From: CAYRSA01 sp964494845
GTDB lineage: Bacteria; Patescibacteriota; Saccharimonadia; Saccharimonadales; JAGQNJ01
Assembly (NCBI GenBank): GCA_964494845.1
Contig: CAZBSC010000004.1
Location: forward strand, 1 to 39,655
DNA length: 39,655 nucleotides
Direction of reading: 5' to 3'
Numbering within the stretch: position 1 is the first letter of the stretch; each line of letters begins with the position of its first letter. A program made the translations under genes and the position numbers. This document shows positions 14,549 to 22,794 of the stretch, in pieces. The notes under the pieces are model-generated. The model saw only the letters and a program-made list of their open reading frames with translations. It was not told the origin of the DNA and ran no database searches.

Positions 14549-15703
14549 CTAGATACTGTTGGCTATTTTTAATAATTGGTCACTGTTGAGACTAGAGTTC
14601 CCTTCGATTTGGTACCAAACACCCCCACTAACCCACGTTGCATTACTGGAATCATATATATAAATCGTCTTGCCGTTATCATCGAACGTTTGATACTGCT
14701 TATTGCTGGCCACCATATAATTGTCAACCAGGGCCGAGCTATTCCAGTTGGATACTTGCTGGGTCAGGCTAAAACTTCTCTGGTCACTATTCGAGCTAAA
14801 AGATATTTTTACTTTCCCAGGCCCATACTCAACTGGCCCTGACATTGAAAATCCAGATGGTTTATAGGATGGCATGTTAGCGCTAAAGCCTGCGCGGCTT
14901 GAGGCTATCCGCATGCTCAGATTGGGAATATTTTGATAAAGAACAAAACCACCCAAAATGATAATCGTGAGTGCGGTGAGGGTAATATTTGCGGCTTTTC
15001 TACTAAAGCCTAGATTTCGAGCAAGCCTGTGTTTTGGTTTTCCCGGACGACTCTTTCTGGCTTGGTGACTGTTTGCGTTCAGCATAGCATTTGCTATGGC
15101 CTCTTCTGATTTTGAATACGGTTTGGCTGGACTTTCTGCTTTTTGGCTGATTGGCGAAATTGCAGTCAAGTAGGATTCGTTTTTATACGCATTTTTGTTT
15201 TCGAGTGCTTTATGTTGTTTTGTACTATTATGCTGGGTTTTTTCTGTAATATTCTGGGTGCTGCTATGCAGTGGGGATACGAATCGTTTGATTCTACTAC
15301 TTTTTTTGACTTTTTGGGCTCGCTGAAGTCTTTCTTTTTCGTGTTTTGCGCTTGGTCTATTACCTTCATGTTTTTTTATACTTGGTTTTTTGACCGCTTC
15401 GCGCATCAATGTTCTAGATTTTTGAAGATGTATTCCCACGTTATTGGCGGACGAAGGTGCATGAATCTGACTGCTTTTCACTGAAGTTAGTTTTTTTTGG
15501 ATTTTTTGCTGCGAATTATTTTTTCTGGGAACTGGGCTTCTAACAAAACCGTCAATGATTGTGCCTTTTTTGCTGACAGCTTTTGGTTTCTGATTGATCG
15601 GTTTTTTTACCTGAGTCTGGCTAAGAGTAGTTTTTATTTGGCGGCCAGTAGCAACATCATATATTTTGCCATTTAACTCTATACTGTTTTTATGGTTGCC
15701 CAC
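14549..15703 (-). CDS. membrane protein with basic disordered N-terminus and DUF4367-like extracellular domain
   Basis: 384 residues. Residues 1 to ~225 are Lys/Ser/Gln-rich and probably disordered and cytoplasmic. One membrane helix (ITLTALTIIILGGFVLY) follows. The ~130-residue C-terminal domain reads like DUF4367: YKPSGFSMSGPVEYGPG, KISFSSNSDQRSFSLTQQ, DDNGKTIYIYDSSNATW, GVWYQIEG and LNSDQLLKIANSI. The GTG at 15703 has a GAGGG motif about ten bases upstream, making it one of the genes with a leader. It lies 39 nt upstream of gltX, but gltX has its own promoter. The long basic tail on the cytoplasmic side could contact nucleic acid or the membrane (inference). Confidence 0.75.
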   Translation of the reverse strand: MGNHKNSIELNGKIYDVATGRQIKTTLSQTQVKKPINQKPKAVSKKGTIIDGFVRSPVPRKNNSQQKIQKKLTSVKSSQIHAPSSANNVGIHLQKSRTLMREAVKKPSIKKHEGNRPSAKHEKERLQRAQKVKKSSRIKRFVSPLHSSTQNITEKTQHNSTKQHKALENKNAYKNESYLTAISPISQKAESPAKPYSKSEEAIANAMLNANSHQARKSRPGKPKHRLARNLGFSRKAANITLTALTIIILGGFVLYQNIPNLSMRIASSRAGFSANMPSYKPSGFSMSGPVEYGPGKVKISFSSNSDQRSFSLTQQVSNWNSSALVDNYMVASNKQYQTFDDNGKTIYIYDSSNATWVSGGVWYQIEGNSSLNSDQLLKIANSI

Positions 15704-15813
15704 GTAGGTAGTACCCTCTGTTGTATTTTATTTGTCTAAAATGCTTTGCTTATATATCTTAAACCGTCTCTGGCCACCTCGCAAGTAATTTCCTGGAATC
15801 AGGGGTAAAATCG

Positions 15814-15822
15814 TGATATAAG
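15814..15822 (+). promoter_or_regulatory. extended -10 promoter of PEGA protein gene
   Basis: TGA-TATAAG, 5 nt before GTG 15828. Confidence 0.55.
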
Positions 15823-15827
15823 TACTA

Positions 15828-17315
15828 GTGACCAATATGGATTTTCTTGACCCCAAAAAACGCAAAGCCCACTCCCGTCGACTATTCATCGGTTACGGTC
15901 TAATGGCAATTGCTATTGGCCTGGGGGCAGTTATATTGCTATATGCTTCATTCGGCTATGGGGTGGATCGCAGTGGTAATCTTTTCCAAAATGGAATTGT
16001 ATTCTTGGCTTCTAATCCAGATCAGGCTCAGGTAAAGATTACAAATACTGGCAATAGTTTTTCTAAGACTGTGGTAACTAGCGATCGCTTGAATCTTAAG
16101 GCAGATATTTATAAATTCCAGTTTTTAAAAAAGGGCTACCGGCCCTGGGAAAGAACAGTCGAGCTTCGTGGTGGAAGCGTGGAGAGATTGGTATATCCAC
16201 TTTTGTTCCCAGACAAACTAACCTCGAGCAGAAAAAAACAATATGCATCTACGCCGGGTTTGGTAACTCAGTCACCGGACAAAAAAATAATAATAATACA
16301 AAAACCAGGAACAGTCGGAAGTTTTGATGTTTTTAGCTCCGGGGATTCAATAGAGCAAAAAACTGGTTTCAAGCTGGCTAGCAACTTGTTTCCAGTTGGC
16401 TCCAAGGCCGAAAAACTTGAATTAATAGAATGGGCTAAAGATAATCGGCACTTGCTAGTATCGTACAAATCAGGAAAAACTAAGATTTTTATTTTAATTG
16501 ATAGCCAAAAGCCAAGTGCTAGCATCAATCTTAACAATGTATTTGGTTTGTCGCCTCTAGTTGCCGAACTACGAGACAAAAAACCAGATATTTTTTACTT
16601 TCAGTTGGCTGACAATAGGTTACTGAGTGCGCAGATTAATAATAAGACCCTGAGTCTTGTTGCGAAAAATGTAGCCGATTTTGACTCGCACGGAGAGAAT
16701 ACGGTACTGTACGTCAGCAAAAAAAATAACAAAACGGTCAATGTTTTTATTCGGCAAAATAATACAGTCCAACTACTCAGACAGCTCCCATTAGATAAAG
16801 GTTATAATCTCAATATGTCAACGTACAACGGTAAATTATTCGTCGTTGCTGGTGCAAAAAGCGATGACAATACTTATGTCTACCGAGACCCAGTCAAAGC
16901 TTTTTTACGCAAAAAAACTGACACGGAACTAACGACTCGCACCTTAAGACTTAAAAACGTGGACAAGGTATCATTTTCTGAGAATAGTCAGTTTATAGCT
17001 GCTCAAAGTGGACAAAATTTTGATGTCTATGACGCCGACCAGGATAGGCAGTACCATTATGAAATTACAAACAAGATTGACTCTGGTTCAGAAGTAGCCT
17101 GGATGGACGGCCATAGACTGACCTTCGTGTCAAAAAGTAAATTGGTCGTATTCGACTTTGATGGGATTAATAAGCAAGTACTTGTCGAATCTCGTTCGCA
17201 ATTCCCCGCGATGTTTAACCCTGACTATAGCCAGTTATTTGTTGTCTCACCTACCGACAATAGTTCGAATAATAAATCTCAGTTAAACCAAACTAGCTTA
17301 ATTGTCGCTAACTAA
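15828..17315 (+). CDS. membrane-anchored PEGA-domain protein with propeller-like repeats
   Basis: 495 residues. A basic cytoplasmic start (KKRKAHSRR) precedes one membrane helix (GYGLMAIAIGLGAVILLYASF). Residues ~60-125 are PEGA-like (GIVFLASNPDQAQVKITNTG, KFQFLKKGYRPWERTV). The rest has repeating DxxxxL/VSY strands (HLLVSYKSGKTKIFILID, NTVLYVSKKNNKTVNVFI, RLTFVSKSKLVVFDFDG) resembling beta-propeller blades. PEGA domains are surface or periplasm-facing carbohydrate or protein-binding modules. The GTG start is preferred because the extended -10 box is 5 nt before it; ATG 15837 is an alternative. The stop lies 4 nt from the convergent sortase stop. Confidence 0.82.
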   Translation: MTNMDFLDPKKRKAHSRRLFIGYGLMAIAIGLGAVILLYASFGYGVDRSGNLFQNGIVFLASNPDQAQVKITNTGNSFSKTVVTSDRLNLKADIYKFQFLKKGYRPWERTVELRGGSVERLVYPLLFPDKLTSSRKKQYASTPGLVTQSPDKKIIIIQKPGTVGSFDVFSSGDSIEQKTGFKLASNLFPVGSKAEKLELIEWAKDNRHLLVSYKSGKTKIFILIDSQKPSASINLNNVFGLSPLVAELRDKKPDIFYFQLADNRLLSAQINNKTLSLVAKNVADFDSHGENTVLYVSKKNNKTVNVFIRQNNTVQLLRQLPLDKGYNLNMSTYNGKLFVVAGAKSDDNTYVYRDPVKAFLRKKTDTELTTRTLRLKNVDKVSFSENSQFIAAQSGQNFDVYDADQDRQYHYEITNKIDSGSEVAWMDGHRLTFVSKSKLVVFDFDGINKQVLVESRSQFPAMFNPDYSQLFVVSPTDNSSNNKSQLNQTSLIVAN

Positions 17316-17319
17316 CCCT

Positions 17320-18483
17320 TTAAAATACTAGGTTTTTGATTCTTTGCCATAAACTCTCGGCATTGCCGGGTACAATTGTCGGCTCTGAAGCGCTTGTCCC
17401 TGTTGCTGTACTAGCCTTGTTGCCTGTAGGGTCTGGGGTGATTTGCTCTCCAATAACAACTAGACGATTTAATGATGTGCCCGGTGGGTCGCAGGTTATT
17501 AAGGTTGCAGATGCAATTTTGCTGGTAGATTTGAGCACGGAAACATCATTGGGGCTGACAATTTTTTTCTCGAAAACTTTGTAGGCATAGCGTACTCGAT
17601 TTTTGGTTAGGTAAAACGTATCGCCTTTTTCCAATTTGTTCAGCAGCACAAAAGCAAATTTGTACTTACCCTTATTAAAGATGTTATTACTAGAGTGTCC
17701 AACGAAAACGCTGTTGCCTTTCTCTCCAGGGTCCGGAGTTATAGAGTAGTGCACTACTCCCCCCTCAAGGCCTGATTGAATGCTTTTTTCGAACTTATCA
17801 GGGTTAGTATTGAACGGAACATTATAAACAGTTGGTATTTCAACATTAATTTTCGGGATAATTACTTGTGACTCCGGGCCAACACTACTGGAGCTGGGAT
17901 CAACAATTATCGGCGTGGAACTAACTGTTCTACTGGGTGTAATGAACGGAGCAATAAATCTCTCGTTGAAAAAACCAAATAATAAAATGAACATAACCAG
18001 TGAGCCCATGCCTAAGCCGAAGACAACTGAATGAAGGTTTTGTTTTCTGGAAGTGTATCTGCGATTGTCTTCTGCTGATCTCAAAATTCGTTTTTTTACT
18101 TCAGCAGTCGTCTCGTTTTTAGTCTGTGTCTCGGTGTCGATTGGTTTTGCCTGTTGGATGATAGCCGGCTCGCGGCTTTTTTTGGCATGGGAATCATAGA
18201 ACTCTTGCCATACTTCGTGTTTCTCTTTATCGGAAAGCGCCACATAATACGCGTGCCAGGCAGTTTGGATGTCAGCCAGAGATTTGCCGGATTTACTGAG
18301 GTTTAACATGTAAGTCTGATGCTTGGAATTGGGAGAGACAGCCTGTTTTGTTTCTTTTAGTTCTTCTTTTGCATTTGGTTCTGATGAATATAGCTGGTCA
18401 AGTTTTGCCCGCGCAATATTGATAGCCGGCTCGGGCTGGCTGCTAGTTTTGGGGCTTTTATCTTGTTCTGGTTTTAGGCTCAT
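17320..18483 (-). CDS. sortase with long cytoplasmic N-terminal extension
   Basis: 387 residues from ATG 18483. A longer reading from TTG 18540 is rejected because it would start inside a TATAAT (18529-18534). GTG 18501 is an alternative. Residues 1 to ~150 are charged and cytoplasmic, with a helical segment around DIQTAWHAYYVALSDKEKHE. One membrane helix (VVFGLGMGSLVMFILLFGFF) follows, then the sortase barrel. Catalytic residues are His in VFVGHSSN, Cys in LITCDPPG and Arg in SLNRLVV. Sortases join surface proteins to the wall or into pili. No LPxTG-type substrate is visible in this window, so the substrate lies elsewhere. A paralogue begins at the right edge of the window. Confidence 0.93.
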   Translation of the reverse strand: MSLKPEQDKSPKTSSQPEPAINIARAKLDQLYSSEPNAKEELKETKQAVSPNSKHQTYMLNLSKSGKSLADIQTAWHAYYVALSDKEKHEVWQEFYDSHAKKSREPAIIQQAKPIDTETQTKNETTAEVKKRILRSAEDNRRYTSRKQNLHSVVFGLGMGSLVMFILLFGFFNERFIAPFITPSRTVSSTPIIVDPSSSSVGPESQVIIPKINVEIPTVYNVPFNTNPDKFEKSIQSGLEGGVVHYSITPDPGEKGNSVFVGHSSNNIFNKGKYKFAFVLLNKLEKGDTFYLTKNRVRYAYKVFEKKIVSPNDVSVLKSTSKIASATLITCDPPGTSLNRLVVIGEQITPDPTGNKASTATGTSASEPTIVPGNAESLWQRIKNLVF

Positions 18484-18570
18484 ATCCTGAAAATTTTTCA
18501 CTACGCTAACATTGGCGTTAACAGAGTAATTATAGTACAATTATCTCTGTTCTGCTATCGCTCAACCCTG

Positions 18571-18656
18571 GCCGGAGTGGCGGAATTGGTATACGCGCAC
18601 GACTCAAAATCGTGTTCCCTTCGGGATTGAGGGTTCGAGTCCCTCCTCCGGCACCA
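18571..18656 (+). tRNA. tRNA-Leu (anticodon CAA), CCA encoded
   Basis: Class II tRNA with a long variable arm (TTCCCTTCGGGA). Acceptor GCCGGAG/CTCCGGC. Anticodon stem CACGA/TCGTG, loop CTCAAAA, anticodon CAA at 18605-18607. T arm GGGTTCGAGTCCC, discriminator A and encoded CCA. Reads UUG. Confidence 0.95.
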
Positions 18657-18673
18657 TTCGACTCACTTTGTTC

Positions 18674-18699
18674 GCTCATGGTAAACCATGGGCGTTTTT
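18674..18699 (+). terminator. intrinsic terminator of tRNA-Leu
   Basis: Eight-pair stem GCTCATGG/CCATGGGC with TAAA loop, followed by GTTTTTAATTTTTT. Confidence 0.8.
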
Positions 18700-18770
18700 A
18701 ATTTTTTCTCATAACCACGTTTTGGCTAGAGGGCCTTTTACTTGGAGAATTTATATGCTAACTAGATTAT

Positions 18771-19157
18771 CTATATCATTTGGACACACTGGATTTTTGG
18801 GAGTACAAGTTCCATTCTCCCTTTCAGTATTCCTACACGTTCATAGCCTTCGGGACATTCTAAAGCTAGGTCTCTACCCTGTACAACATGTCCGGGTTCA
18901 AGCACTTCAGTATGGCCATCATATACAAACGAGCCTAGCAATATACCTGTGCATATTTCACTTGAACCAGCTGTCTCGCTACCCCTCACAACTACTAGCG
19001 GATCTGTATCTTGGAAAAGTCCGAGTACTTCCAGTGTCATAAACCTGTTGGACTTAGCTCCGCTATATATTCTTAAAGTAGATCCAGGTACCATGTCTCC
19101 AGTAAATACCACCAGCTGGTAATCATCTTCAATCCATCCCTTTTCTTGTTTGCTCAT
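18771..19157 (-). CDS. small hypothetical beta-rich protein
   Basis: 128 residues, no signal peptide or membrane segment, family not recognised. It has regularly spaced hydrophobic strands with turns (YQLVVFTGDMVPGS, DPLVVVRG, GILLGSFVYDG, ERVGILKG) suggestive of a small beta-barrel. There are three cysteines. ATG 19157 has no ribosome site. It lies between the tRNA-Leu terminator and the NAD(P)HX-dehydratase-like gene. Confidence 0.55.
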   Translation of the reverse strand: MSKQEKGWIEDDYQLVVFTGDMVPGSTLRIYSGAKSNRFMTLEVLGLFQDTDPLVVVRGSETAGSSEICTGILLGSFVYDGHTEVLEPGHVVQGRDLALECPEGYERVGILKGRMELVLPKIQCVQMI

Positions 19158-19228
19158 GTTAAGGCTTATTAAATACTTTGAAACGCTCTATGTCAATACT
19201 TATTTCGGTTGGCAGACTAACTATGCTT

Positions 19229-20020
19229 TTATTCGTGCAATGCTGTTGTTAAAGCCTGGAAGGGGTGATTTGGGTTTTGAAGTTGCCAGATGCTAGTGCT
19301 AGCTGATGTTTTTACCCGCCATACGGTCTCCGTATTTGGGGTAGTGCTTACTTCTCCATTGACGGCGACAATTATTTCGTCGTTATGTTTTGTAACGATC
19401 GATACTGGTAGTTTTTTTGAAAGATCATGGATTAGTTCTATATTTTTTTGCAGCGGTAAACCGTATTTGATGACTTCCTCGCCATTTTCAATAATGTGGG
19501 GCCAAGCTTTTTGTAGTTGCGCAAAACTTGCCACAATTGTCGTATTTGGCCTACGAAATAATTTATCAGGGTTAGACGTAAACTGGTCCAAACAATCTTG
19601 AGTTATTGTCAGCGATCCAGGATACTTTTGGATAAATTGCTCTAAAACTATTGCCGTTTCACTGTTTCTACCCACATCACCTGCAAGCAGCACTGCGTCT
19701 GACCAAGCAGCCCATTCCAGCCATGGGTCTAGAGCACTACGCGCGAAACTGCCACTTTTATTAGTTGGTGCAAATTCGCAGTTTTCAAGGACCCTGCCTA
19801 TTGTCTTTTTTAGTGCATCTGGCATCAGCACTTTGGCTACGCCAACGCCGGCTTTTACTGATGCTTCGTATGCCTGACCTGGTGCGCTAAAGTTGAATTT
19901 GTTGCCACCAATAATCAATAGCTTTCCTGCCAACCGTTTGTTCTCGGGCCGGCTCCATAATAGATCTGGAAAAAGGGGCTCGCTTTTAGACTGTTTCTGC
20001 CAGTATGTATTTTCCATCAT
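19229..20020 (-). CDS. NAD(P)H-hydrate dehydratase-like (ribokinase fold), degenerate
   Basis: 263 residues. The N-terminal pattern GKLLIIGGNKFNFSAPGQAYEASVKAGVGVAKVLMPD matches the ADP-dependent NAD(P)HX dehydratase family (YjeF C-terminal domain). LLAGDVGRNSET corresponds to the GPGLG segment. However, the usual PHxxE motif and the C-terminal GxGD catalytic loop are not seen; ASFAQLQ and KTSASTSIWQLQ stand in their places. It may be a diverged repair enzyme or a non-catalytic relative. ATG 20020 lies 35 nt inside the HAD phosphatase gene, so translation is coupled. Intracellular. Confidence 0.65.
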   Translation of the reverse strand: MMENTYWQKQSKSEPLFPDLLWSRPENKRLAGKLLIIGGNKFNFSAPGQAYEASVKAGVGVAKVLMPDALKKTIGRVLENCEFAPTNKSGSFARSALDPWLEWAAWSDAVLLAGDVGRNSETAIVLEQFIQKYPGSLTITQDCLDQFTSNPDKLFRRPNTTIVASFAQLQKAWPHIIENGEEVIKYGLPLQKNIELIHDLSKKLPVSIVTKHNDEIIVAVNGEVSTTPNTETVWRVKTSASTSIWQLQNPNHPFQALTTALHE

Positions 20021-20705
20021 GGTCCTTTAGATTATAAATAACGTTCTTTCGTTCGATAACAATATCCCAGTTTTTTTCCTTTGCCATGCTGAACAGCTGC
20101 TGGTCTGGGTTGAAAGCAATGGGATTTTCTACGGCTTCTAGTAGAGAGGCATCGCTGGCGCTATCACCAATTCCATAGCTATCTTCGTAAGTCAGGTCGT
20201 GTTTTTCTGCCAGATTTTGTAAGGTTTTCTTTTTATCTGAAGAAGCTACGGTTTTTGATCCCGTAAAATTGTCACCCTCTCTTTGGTAGACAGTCCCAAC
20301 CCAATCGTCAAAACCGTATTGCATAGCAACATGCTTAACTAGTTCTTGGTGAGACCCGGAAATAGCTAGTAGCACGTAGCCTTTGTTTTTTAGGGTGGCC
20401 GCAAGCCCGCGAGTGTAGTTATAGACTTGTTCTTTGTATTCGTGGGCGACTGTTTCTGCGGCAATGTCAAAGTCTTTTGTGCTGAGGCCAGGCAGAGAGT
20501 CTTCGTATACTTTTATCAATGTCTTTTCATAATCTTTGAAAGCATTCGGGTGCTCCCTGCGTTTCCAAACCATTCTAGCCTGGTGCAGTGTTTCATGATC
20601 GTATTGTCCCAACAATCCTTCCCTGGCCAAATAATCAACAACTGCATGATAAAGTTGCCAACGAATCAACGTCCCATCGATATCAAAAACCGCAAACTTC
20701 TTCAT
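19986..20705 (-). CDS. HAD-superfamily (subclass IB) phosphatase
   Basis: 239 residues. Nucleophile motif VFDIDGTLIRW (Asp8, Asp10), motif II AISGSHQ, Lys-containing SSDKKKTL and motif IV YGIGDSASDASLLE. The layout resembles phosphoserine phosphatase/HAD-IB enzymes. The small-molecule substrate is not predictable. Its 3' end overlaps the downstream NAD(P)HX-dehydratase-like gene by 35 nt, a coupled pair. A TATTAG hexamer lies 6 nt before ATG 20705 with no ribosome site. Confidence 0.88.
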   Translation of the reverse strand: MKKFAVFDIDGTLIRWQLYHAVVDYLAREGLLGQYDHETLHQARMVWKRREHPNAFKDYEKTLIKVYEDSLPGLSTKDFDIAAETVAHEYKEQVYNYTRGLAATLKNKGYVLLAISGSHQELVKHVAMQYGFDDWVGTVYQREGDNFTGSKTVASSDKKKTLQNLAEKHDLTYEDSYGIGDSASDASLLEAVENPIAFNPDQQLFSMAKEKNWDIVIERKNVIYNLKDHDGKYILAETV

Positions 20706-20711
20706 GACATT

Positions 20712-20717
20712 CTAATA
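20712..20717 (-). promoter_or_regulatory. -10 box of HAD phosphatase gene
   Basis: TATTAG on the minus strand, 6 nt before ATG 20705; lacks the TGn extension, so less certain. Confidence 0.35.
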
Positions 20718-20775
20718 GTACTCTTAGATTATATAAAGTGCACAAATCTGGAGACTTGAATATATTCGCACAGTA

Positions 20776-20784
20776 TGTTATAAT
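20776..20784 (+). promoter_or_regulatory. extended -10 promoter, divergent from the HAD gene
   Basis: TGT-TATAAT, 6 nt before ATG 20791. Confidence 0.65.
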
Positions 20785-20790
20785 AATCGA

Positions 20791-21405
20791 ATGATGATAG
20801 AATCGTCACCTCCCGTGGCTAAACTTTGCCATCTTTGGCTAGATGGTGAATACGCTCATTCTCGAGAAAAGTTTGGATTTAACCAAGCGGATGAACTTGC
20901 AAGACTAGGAGTCAGGGGTCGTTTTGGACCTGACGCTGAGTCATATTGGAATCGAATGCAACATTATGAAGATGCTGATGGTTCTATGCAACGAGCGCAA
21001 ATGGCGGCAAAAATGGCTAATTCTCCTAGAATGTTGTGGGCCACACTTCGTGCGATGGAATGGGAAGATAATAAACCGGCGGCACTACACAGCTCCCTAT
21101 TAATGGAAGAGTCATTAGCAAGCGGTCACGTAGAAGCCAAAAGGTTTATTGATGCACCGGATTTTTATGATACCCCAGTCGGTTTAGGTTTAGCATGGCT
21201 TGATGGAAGTATAATCAGGAATGGTTTAGATCGTAAATTCCGCCTTGGTCAGCTTGTTCGTGCAGAGCAAATTATGTTTGACGCAGTAGCAGTAATGGCG
21301 CTTCAATTTGAAAGAACATTAGAAATCACCGGTACGCTGCCTCGTCCTGGCCTTTCAAGTGGCAACATTGAGCCATGGTCCTATATGCCTCCAGTGCTGG
21401 GGTAA
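20791..21405 (+). CDS. hypothetical protein, predicted helical
   Basis: 204 residues, family not recognised, no signal peptide or membrane segment. Rich in Ala, Met, Glu and Trp with long helical stretches (GSMQRAQMAAKMANSPRML, MLWATLRAMEWED, RAEQIMFDAVAVMALQFERT). A Gly/Pro-rich tail ends the protein. The start is fixed by TGT-TATAAT 6 nt upstream; a second ATG follows immediately. Its stop (21403-21405) directly abuts the convergent yjjX stop at 21406. Expressed from a strong extended -10 promoter divergent from the HAD gene. Confidence 0.65.
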   Translation: MMIESSPPVAKLCHLWLDGEYAHSREKFGFNQADELARLGVRGRFGPDAESYWNRMQHYEDADGSMQRAQMAAKMANSPRMLWATLRAMEWEDNKPAALHSSLLMEESLASGHVEAKRFIDAPDFYDTPVGLGLAWLDGSIIRNGLDRKFRLGQLVRAEQIMFDAVAVMALQFERTLEITGTLPRPGLSSGNIEPWSYMPPVLG

Positions 21406-21945
21406 TCATCTGCAAGATAGTCCGTATAATGCGAGTAGAACAGCTAGTGCTGATCCGGTACGACGGTCTAATTTGTCACCTGTAAGCCAACCGTTAAAAC
21501 CTTTGGCGGCGCCTGTATTGGGAAGGCCCGTAACGATTTCCATTGCTTCAGTCAGGTCTTTGCCAGCTTTTAAGTGCTTTACAAACTCCCCGGGTATGGG
21601 GTAAGCAGGAGCGAACGCTATTGACGGCTGTTTGGAAGTTTTTGATGATACCGCAGCACAGGCGCATTCAAACCATTTTGGCCCTGAAGACATATCCAAA
21701 ACGAAAACTCCGCCTTCAATCGCAACGTAGTAATCGTACCCGCCGTCATCATCTATAGCTTTTAGCCTATTCAGCGCGCCTTCGGCAGTTTCTTTTTGGG
21801 TCAGTGGTTGCTTGCTGACACCACTGTCTATCTCTGTGTCTGATAAAAATACTTCAAACTCCTCTTTGGTGAATTGCCTAAAAGCATCCTCGACCGCCAA
21901 CTTCTTTATCTTATTACGCGACGCAACCAGAACTTTCAGCTTCAC
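21406..21945 (-). CDS. yjjX: inosine/xanthosine triphosphatase (YjjX/NTPase family)
   Basis: 179 residues. Hydrolyses ITP/XTP to keep damaged purines out of nucleic acids. Family motifs are VLVASRNKIKKLAVEDAF, GVSKQPLTQKETAEGALNR, YVAIEGGVF and KGFNGWLTGDKLDRR near the end. It starts with GTG 21945, separated by one base from the stop of xth, so the two are cotranscribed. The pairing of a nucleotide sanitiser with an AP endonuclease makes a small DNA-damage avoidance unit (inference). Confidence 0.88.
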   Translation of the reverse strand: MKLKVLVASRNKIKKLAVEDAFRQFTKEEFEVFLSDTEIDSGVSKQPLTQKETAEGALNRLKAIDDDGGYDYYVAIEGGVFVLDMSSGPKWFECACAAVSSKTSKQPSIAFAPAYPIPGEFVKHLKAGKDLTEAMEIVTGLPNTGAAKGFNGWLTGDKLDRRTGSALAVLLALYGLSCR

Positions 21946-21946
21946 A

Positions 21947-22744
21947 TTAGGCCTTTATTTCTATGCTTACTGGGCAGTGGTCGGAACCCATAACATCACT
22001 GTGGATTTTTGCTTGGGTGATTTTGCTTTTCAGACTTTTACTGGCTAGCCAGTAATCAATCCGCCAACCCACATTTCGCTCCCGCGCTTTTGCAAAGTGT
22101 GTCCACCAGCTGTAGTGACCGTTTCCCTGGGTGTACAAACGGAAGGTATCAATTAACCCGTTATCAACGAAATTTTGAAAACCCTCACGCTCTTCCTTGG
22201 TAAACCCTCGCTTGCCAACGTTTGGTTTCGGTCTAGCAAGATCATCTTCGGTATGAGCAACATTTAAGTCTCCACAGGCCAGAACGGGCTTCTTTTTTTC
22301 GAGTTGTTTCAAATATTCTAAAAATGCTGGGTCCCAATGTTTGTTCCGCAGTTCTACTCGGCTGAGGTCGTCTTTGGAATTAGGGGTATAAACAGTAACA
22401 ACGTAAAAATCTTCAAATTCTGCAGCCATGACCCGGCCCTCTTTATTCGGGTCGCCGTAAACGTCGCCAGTGACTTTGTGCTTTTTTATTATCTCTTCAG
22501 GAAATCCGTTTATAACCGCAATTGGCTTGGTTTTTGTAAAAATTGCTGTGCCTGAATAGCCTTTTTTTTCGGCGCTGTTCCAGTATTCTTCATACCCATC
22601 AATATCTACTTCGGACTGATGCTGCTGAGCTTTTGTTTCCTGAAGACATAAAATATCGGGTTGGTATTTATCAATAAACTTTTTGAACTCGCCCTTATTC
22701 CAGACGGCCCGAATCCCGTTCACATTCCAGCTATACAATTTCAT
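21947..22744 (-). CDS. xth: exodeoxyribonuclease III / AP endonuclease
   Basis: 265 residues. Incises DNA at abasic sites and removes 3' blocks. ExoIII motifs are LYSWNVNGIRA, ILCLQETKAQ, VYTPNS, ACGDLNVAHTEDD, WRIDYWLAS and the terminal GSDHCPVSIEI. All catalytic Asn, Glu, Asp and His positions are present. ATG 22744 has TATACT 7 nt upstream and no ribosome site. First gene of an operon with yjjX; divergent from pyrH. Confidence 0.96.
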   Translation of the reverse strand: MKLYSWNVNGIRAVWNKGEFKKFIDKYQPDILCLQETKAQQHQSEVDIDGYEEYWNSAEKKGYSGTAIFTKTKPIAVINGFPEEIIKKHKVTGDVYGDPNKEGRVMAAEFEDFYVVTVYTPNSKDDLSRVELRNKHWDPAFLEYLKQLEKKKPVLACGDLNVAHTEDDLARPKPNVGKRGFTKEEREGFQNFVDNGLIDTFRLYTQGNGHYSWWTHFAKARERNVGWRIDYWLASKSLKSKITQAKIHSDVMGSDHCPVSIEIKA

Positions 22745-22751
22745 AACATAA

Positions 22752-22757
22752 AGTATA
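22752..22757 (-). promoter_or_regulatory. -10 box of xth-yjjX operon
   Basis: TATACT on the minus strand, 7 nt before ATG 22744; no TGn extension. Confidence 0.5.
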
Positions 22758-22775
22758 GCGATATAACAACGTATC

Positions 22776-22784
22776 TGCTAGACT
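22776..22784 (+). promoter_or_regulatory. extended -10 promoter of pyrH
   Basis: TGC-TAGACT, 10 nt before ATG 22795; transcript leader would be only about 3 nt. Confidence 0.5.
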
Positions 22785-22794
22785 TGTCTCTTAG

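Noticed and set aside
18484..18540. Extended sortase start at TTG 18540
   Set aside because: The codons coincide with a TATAAT promoter element, so that region is upstream of the transcript start.
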